In this document: positions 50,701 to 56,700 of the stretch, in pieces | Layout: every line of letters begins with the position of its first letter | How positions within the stretch are numbered: the stretch's first letter is position 1 | From: Glandiceps talaboti | Lineage: Eukaryota; Hemichordata; Enteropneusta; Spengelidae | Length of the DNA stretch: 60,000 nt | Direction: 5' to 3' | NCBI RefSeq assembly: GCF_964340395.1 | Contig: NC_135549.1 | Coordinates: forward strand, 3,482,501 to 3,542,500 | Program-made: the position numbers and the translations under genes | The notes under the pieces: model-generated | What the model was told of the DNA's origin: nothing | Database searches by the model: none | Seen by the model: the letters and a program-made list of their open reading frames with translations, nothing else

Positions 50701-53700
50701 AAGACATTTAATGAAATGATGGAGGCTAGTGGTACTGATGATGATGATGGAATGGCAAAGATGGCAGCAAAAATGAATCGGAAATTTAAAAAGGATGAAC
50801 TTGAAGTCAAGAAAGGAACAAAAAGTGTAAGTAGAAAGATTTGGAATTTGATTAAAAACATTTTAAAAAGGCAACTGAGGTTAACTGCAGTAGAAAGGTT
50901 CCTTAAAATAGTAAACACCAGACTTGCCCTATTAGTTGTAAACTTTTAATGGGAGAAGTCTTTTGGATGAGAATGGTACATGTGTTTACAGACGGGAAAA
51001 TGGTAGATTTATTTTGTGATAATCACAAGAAACCAGGAAGAGATGCTAAGTATTAGACACAGACACTGACACAGGCATAGGCACGGACACTGGTACAGGT
51101 ACAGATACAGGTACAGATACAGATACAGACACAGGTACAGACACAGATACAGATACAGACACAGCTAGGTACAGACACAGGTACAGATACAGATACAGAT
51201 ACAGATACAGATACAGATACAGATACAGATACAGATACAGATACAAAAAAAATGAAAAAAGTACAAGAACCTCAAAAACCAGAAAAGATATACAATATTT
51301 TGTTCATTGTTTTTTTCCATATGGGTCAAATATACTGAAACATACACAAGTTAAACGTAGTATGATCATAAGGGTTACGATAGTATGTTTGTTTCCATTG
51401 AATTTGTACCCTGTTAATTTGGCCTATGTGTACAACGTGATAGAAGTCTATGTACCCACTGTATACCTCTTAGTATATTTCCTCAAATGGCTACTTGGAT
51501 GTTACTTCATTGGTCCAATCTTTAAACTCGTAACCTATGATCAATGGGTTGGGGAGGAGGTGTATGGTGGCCCAGGGCTGCCATATATTATATGCGAACT
51601 GTTTAGATAAAAACATTAATAAAATGAAGAAAAAAGATTAAAATATTTTTTTTTTACAAATAAAAAAATAAAGATAGAATTAAAACAAAAGTAGAATGAA
51701 ATAAAAATGAAAGTGAAATGAAAACAACATTAAAATTAAAAGGAAAATAAAAGTAAAGTGAAAGCAAAAGTAAAATAGAAATAAAAGTAAAAATAAAAGT
51801 AAAGTAAAATTAAAACAACAGTGCAATAGAAATAAAAGTAAAATGAAAACAAAAGTAAAATAGAAATAAAATTAAAAGTAGAATGAAAACAAAAGTAAAA
51901 TAAAATAAAAATTAAAAAAAAAAAAAAAAAAAAAAAATTAGTGGCAGCTCTGGTCCGCAATGGCCCAGAGCTGCCATAGACCAGCATTCCTTGCGATCTC
52001 AACGGCGCCACTGAAAGTGCTGTATACATGTAGCGCCCTCAAAGGCGAGAGTGTGATTATCAGACTGAATATGAGGCTGAATCTGGCTAACTTTGAATTG
52101 ACATTTTAAAATTGAATTTTAAGCCAAATAAAAGCGAGAACTGAACACTGTCTCGTTAGACAGAACTACGACTGATGAAGGACCCCAACAGCCGGTCCGA
52201 AACGTCTTAAAAGAAGGGTCAACTAGGTATCACCCCGGGGACGTATTGCCAATGTCTTCCCTGCTAATTTACGCTAATACTAGGGTCAATTACCTTAACA
52301 AACTGGTCATTTGGCTAACTGACCTTCAAACCAATTTATTAATACCAAAAAAATGATCAAGTCTGAACCAGCGTGGAAAAATATTTCCACTTATTAACAA
52401 ACTTGATCTAACAACCCATAGTTGGTTACATGGTAAACGCAATGTCACAGTCATACACGTATTTAACATTGATGGTGTTCGGAGTCCCCTTCCCCCTCTT
52501 TCTACCATCGCATACGTCTATCCAAAGTTCGCACACTCTAGGCATACTGAGGGTAGTCCCTGCTCACAAAATCAAGAATCTCCATTCGCTGGAGCCCTAG
52601 TCTCACATATTTCATCAAATCTCCTTTGAGAAACTCATCCTCCTTCCATAAGCTTGACCGACACAGCGCCATGTACAGTAAAATGCCTAACGGTGATGCA
52701 TGATGAGCGACGTAAGGTCAGTCTCATACTCATATTCAGGCTTATAATCACAGACTCTCGCCCTTGGGGGCGCTATATGTATACAGCACTTTCAGTAGTG
52801 CCGTTTAGATCGCAAGGAATGCTGGTCTATGGCAGCTGTGGGCCATCGCGGACCAGAACTGCCACTAATTTTTCTAATTTTTTTTTTTTTTTTTTTTTTT
52901 TTAATTTTGATTTTAATTTTATTTCTATTTTACTTTTGTTTTCATTTCACTTTTATTTCACTTTTACTTTTATTTCTATTTTATTTTTGTTTTAATTTTA
53001 CTTTATTTTACTTTTATTTTTACTTTTCTTTCTATTTTACTTTTGCTTTCACTTTACTTTTACTTTCCTTTTAATTTTGATTTTGTTTTCATTTCACTTT
53101 CATTTTTATTTCATTCTACTTTTATTTTAATTCTATCTTTATATTTTTTTAAAAATATTTTAATCTTTTTTCTTAATTTTATTAATTTTCTATCAAAACA
53201 ATTCGCATATAATGTATGGCAGCCCTGGGCCACCATAGAGGTGTTACCATTTGTCTTGGAATATGTGGTTTTGTAGGTGTCATGGTCAAAGGTCAACGAC
53301 CAGTTACATTTGATAATAAGCATGTAACCTTTGCTTTTCAGAATTGTAGATTTTGGTTTCTTGTAATGATAATGAAATCTGTAAGGTCATTTATAATATT
53401 CTTATCTCTGGTTCTATTTTGTGTGTACTTTTTATACGTAGAATGTCATTATATTTCTCTACAGAAAAGACAAGTGACTCTTCCTCCAGTAGCTGAGTAA
53501 AAATGACTCTAGTATTTCTACTTTCTGTGTTCCTGCCAGTGTGGTATGACATCTCTCTCTCTCTCTTCAAAAATAGCTGACAGTTATGTCACTGTTATAT
53601 TTTAAAATCTAGCTGTTGTATATGTATGTTAACTTGTAACTTATTTATCCCCTAGCTTTGTGCAAATGCTCAGCTTTACTGACTGTCTAAGAATCAAACC

Positions 53701-56700
53701 TGCCAATTTGCATGGAAGTGATAGTTTTGTGTTTTACATTTTGTGTTTTACGTTTTGTGTTCGTCCAGCTTCTGAAATCAGCATTCCAACCTAATTATAA
53801 CAGTAGCAATAACAAAATAATAATATGCCTAGCCTTACAATTTAATAATAACCCATGGACAAACATAAAAAGTTTCACCTTTAACAAAGTCAAACAAAGT
53901 GTTCCAAATCCTCATATGTATCAATTACATGAACTAGAAATAGAAGTAATGCAGTATACCTAACTTTGAAAACTGTATTTGCTTTTAATCAAATTGTTAA
54001 GAGTGAAAAGTACATGAATAATATTTACACTTTTCTGTAAAAATGGAAATCAAAGTAGTCAAGCACAGACTATGTAGTAATTAATACTGAGTGAGGTTAA
54101 AACTCTTACCAGCGATATTTATTGGTTGAATTGGAATAAATACATAGGAAAGGCCACTCAAATATAACACATCATGATCAGTCAAACAAACTCCCTAGTT
54201 TAGTTGAAATAGTTCATAAGCTTTGGAAATGGACAACTCTTGTAGCCAATTAAGGAATACAGAACTCTTTTAGCCAGTCAACCATTGGCCCTTACAAAAC
54301 TCTTGTAACCAATCAGAATGACTAACAAACTTTTAGCGGCCAATTAGGAATGACCAACAAATTCACATAACCAATCAGAATGGACAGGAAACCTGCAGTC
54401 AGTCAGTCAGTCAGTCAGTAATAAATAACAAAAGCTCTTTTGACCAATCAGGAAGGTCAACAAATCTCAAGTAACCAATCAGGAATAGATTAACAAATGT
54501 CTTACAATTTATAGCAAGTAGTCAACAAAAGCTGGTAGCCAATCATGAACAACTTATAAACCGCCCTATAACCAATCAGAAATGGGCTACTACTGTGGTA
54601 AAAGGTGGTAACCAATCAGAAATGGGCTACTACTGTGGTAAAAGGTGGTAACCAATCAGTGCCTTCATCTAAATATCTACTTTGCATTTTTGTTTTTGTC
54701 CTACAGCTTGATGACATTTTGTATGAAGAATAATCACTGCATGATATGATTTATATGTTACCATGGTAATGTTGAAATTTATCAACACGTGTGTAATAAA
54801 TGCACCTATGAATTTAAAAATTCCTCTATCAATACTACACTATTAGAAATTGATACATAAACATGAATGGTGTGTATATTTCTGTCTGTATTTCTCATGT
54901 TTCAATGTCTACAACTGTCCTTGAACTGCACTCTGGAATATAAAGTTGTCACTTTTTTCTTTCACTCAATGCAACCGGGAAATAAAACAGGTACAGAGAC
55001 ACAAGAATTACAAAATGTTATCAACAGACTTTGTTATCAAACCCCAGAGTCTAGTAATACAGATATTTGTAATCACAAGTCAGAATATATATTATGAGAA
55101 TTTATGATTAATGAATGTTGCCATGACAACATAGAGCAATAGCTGATAACAGAAATGAGCAAAGTTGACATCAGTTTCAAATGTAATCAATGGATAAACA
55201 AAATCCTAAGCAGGATCTCACTAACTGTGAATAAAAATATAAATATTTTATTTCATGTTTTCCAATAAAAAGGGGCCTAAAGGTTTTCTTATGTATAATG
55301 CACAGTTGTGTAAAGAGTGTGGTGTGGTGGACAACTTCTGTCACAATTAATTTTGCATGCTGCTAGTTTGTACAAGTTGGCTTTTTTGCTAGCAGTGGAT
55401 TATTCCAAATATTGCACAGCTTGTCCATAGACCCTCCACCAACATTGATGGAGGGTCTGAGGGTCTAACCAATGCAAAGTACATCTGATAGTAATTCTCA
55501 TGAGCAAGGCATGTGTTTTTTAGACTGTGATGCAAAATCTAAAAGATACTAAACTATTTACAGTATCACACATGCTACTTTGAGCTTTGTGTGTTTACTG
55601 TAGTTGCCTCAGTTCCACTCTTCAATTTTGCTCAAAATCTCTGTATACTAACAGACACAACAAAGAGCCGATTCTGTACAATTTGCTTTATCCTGGAATA
55701 ATGTCCCTACCTTCTTTTTATAATACACTACTGAAATAAATAAATGTATGCTGCCCTCTATTAAGAGTAATATAAATTACTTTGTTTTCTCTCTGCACGT
55801 CAGTTCTTTTGTAACTGGTGAATGTCTTGTGTTGTGGATTCTTTATGCACTGTTACATAGTTTCTTTCAGATGTCTTTTATTTTCTAGTGGTCATCAATG
55901 TAGACAATAGAATCTGTTTTGAGCATTACTGTATATAGTAGGTGTTCTTTAGTATTGAAACACCATCATGTATTGAGTGACATACTAAATTTCAACTCAA
56001 ATTTGGTTATGTGTTCATTAAAAAGTGTTTTTATCAACATAGGTTTTAAGAAAATATGTTCAAATATGATTATATACAAAAATAAAATAATGCAGAAATC
56101 GAAAATAGATTTTTTATATAAAGATGAATTATGTAGTAAAACAATACACTAAAAGTTATTTGCAGCCATTACCCCTAGTAGCATTGACTTGAATTATCCC
56201 ATTTGAAGTGTACTGCATTTAATACACATTGAATAATTGGTTTGGGATCAGCTTTGATAAGCCTTGCTTTAACCAATGCAGCCTAATTACCATGGCAACA
56301 AGGTGATGGACATGTTACTAATAATAGTAACAGCACACATTGTAATGGGAGCCAGTTTTATAGAAGTGCTCTCATATTTCACACATATCATGTATTGTTT
56401 GTGTGTATTATCATGTTGTTTGTGACATATGCATATATACTGTGCACAGTGGTGGTGTGAGTGCACAGAAAAAAACAACTAAACAAAACTACACTGATGT
56501 GTTTAATGGGTGAATTAAGGCTTATATGCACTTGTGAGTGCACAAAAAGTTGTATCTATAGCAACAAAAATGGTGTCAGATTTGACAACCATATTTGATT
56601 TGTTTGTTTGTTGACTTTTTCCTCACAGATGTTAGATGAAGACGTGGTGGAAGAAGAAGATGAAGAGACTGCACAGTCTCAGAGGAGAGTCAAATTTGAT

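Larger units (their letters stand above)
50827..56628 (+). other. Last intron, 5.8 kb
   Basis: It contains a hexamer array (51057-51246), the 1.7 kb inverted-repeat element (51563-53237), two candidate alternative last exons (53465 and 54707) and a CCAAT-rich tandem array (54230-54660). I see nothing coding or structured in 54801-56628 beyond short AT-rich sequence. Confidence 0.55.

Noticed and set aside
52654-53276. Phe/Tyr-rich frames in the right arm of the inverted-repeat element
   Set aside because: They are translations of the T-rich micro-repeat arm; mirrored frames occur in the left arm.
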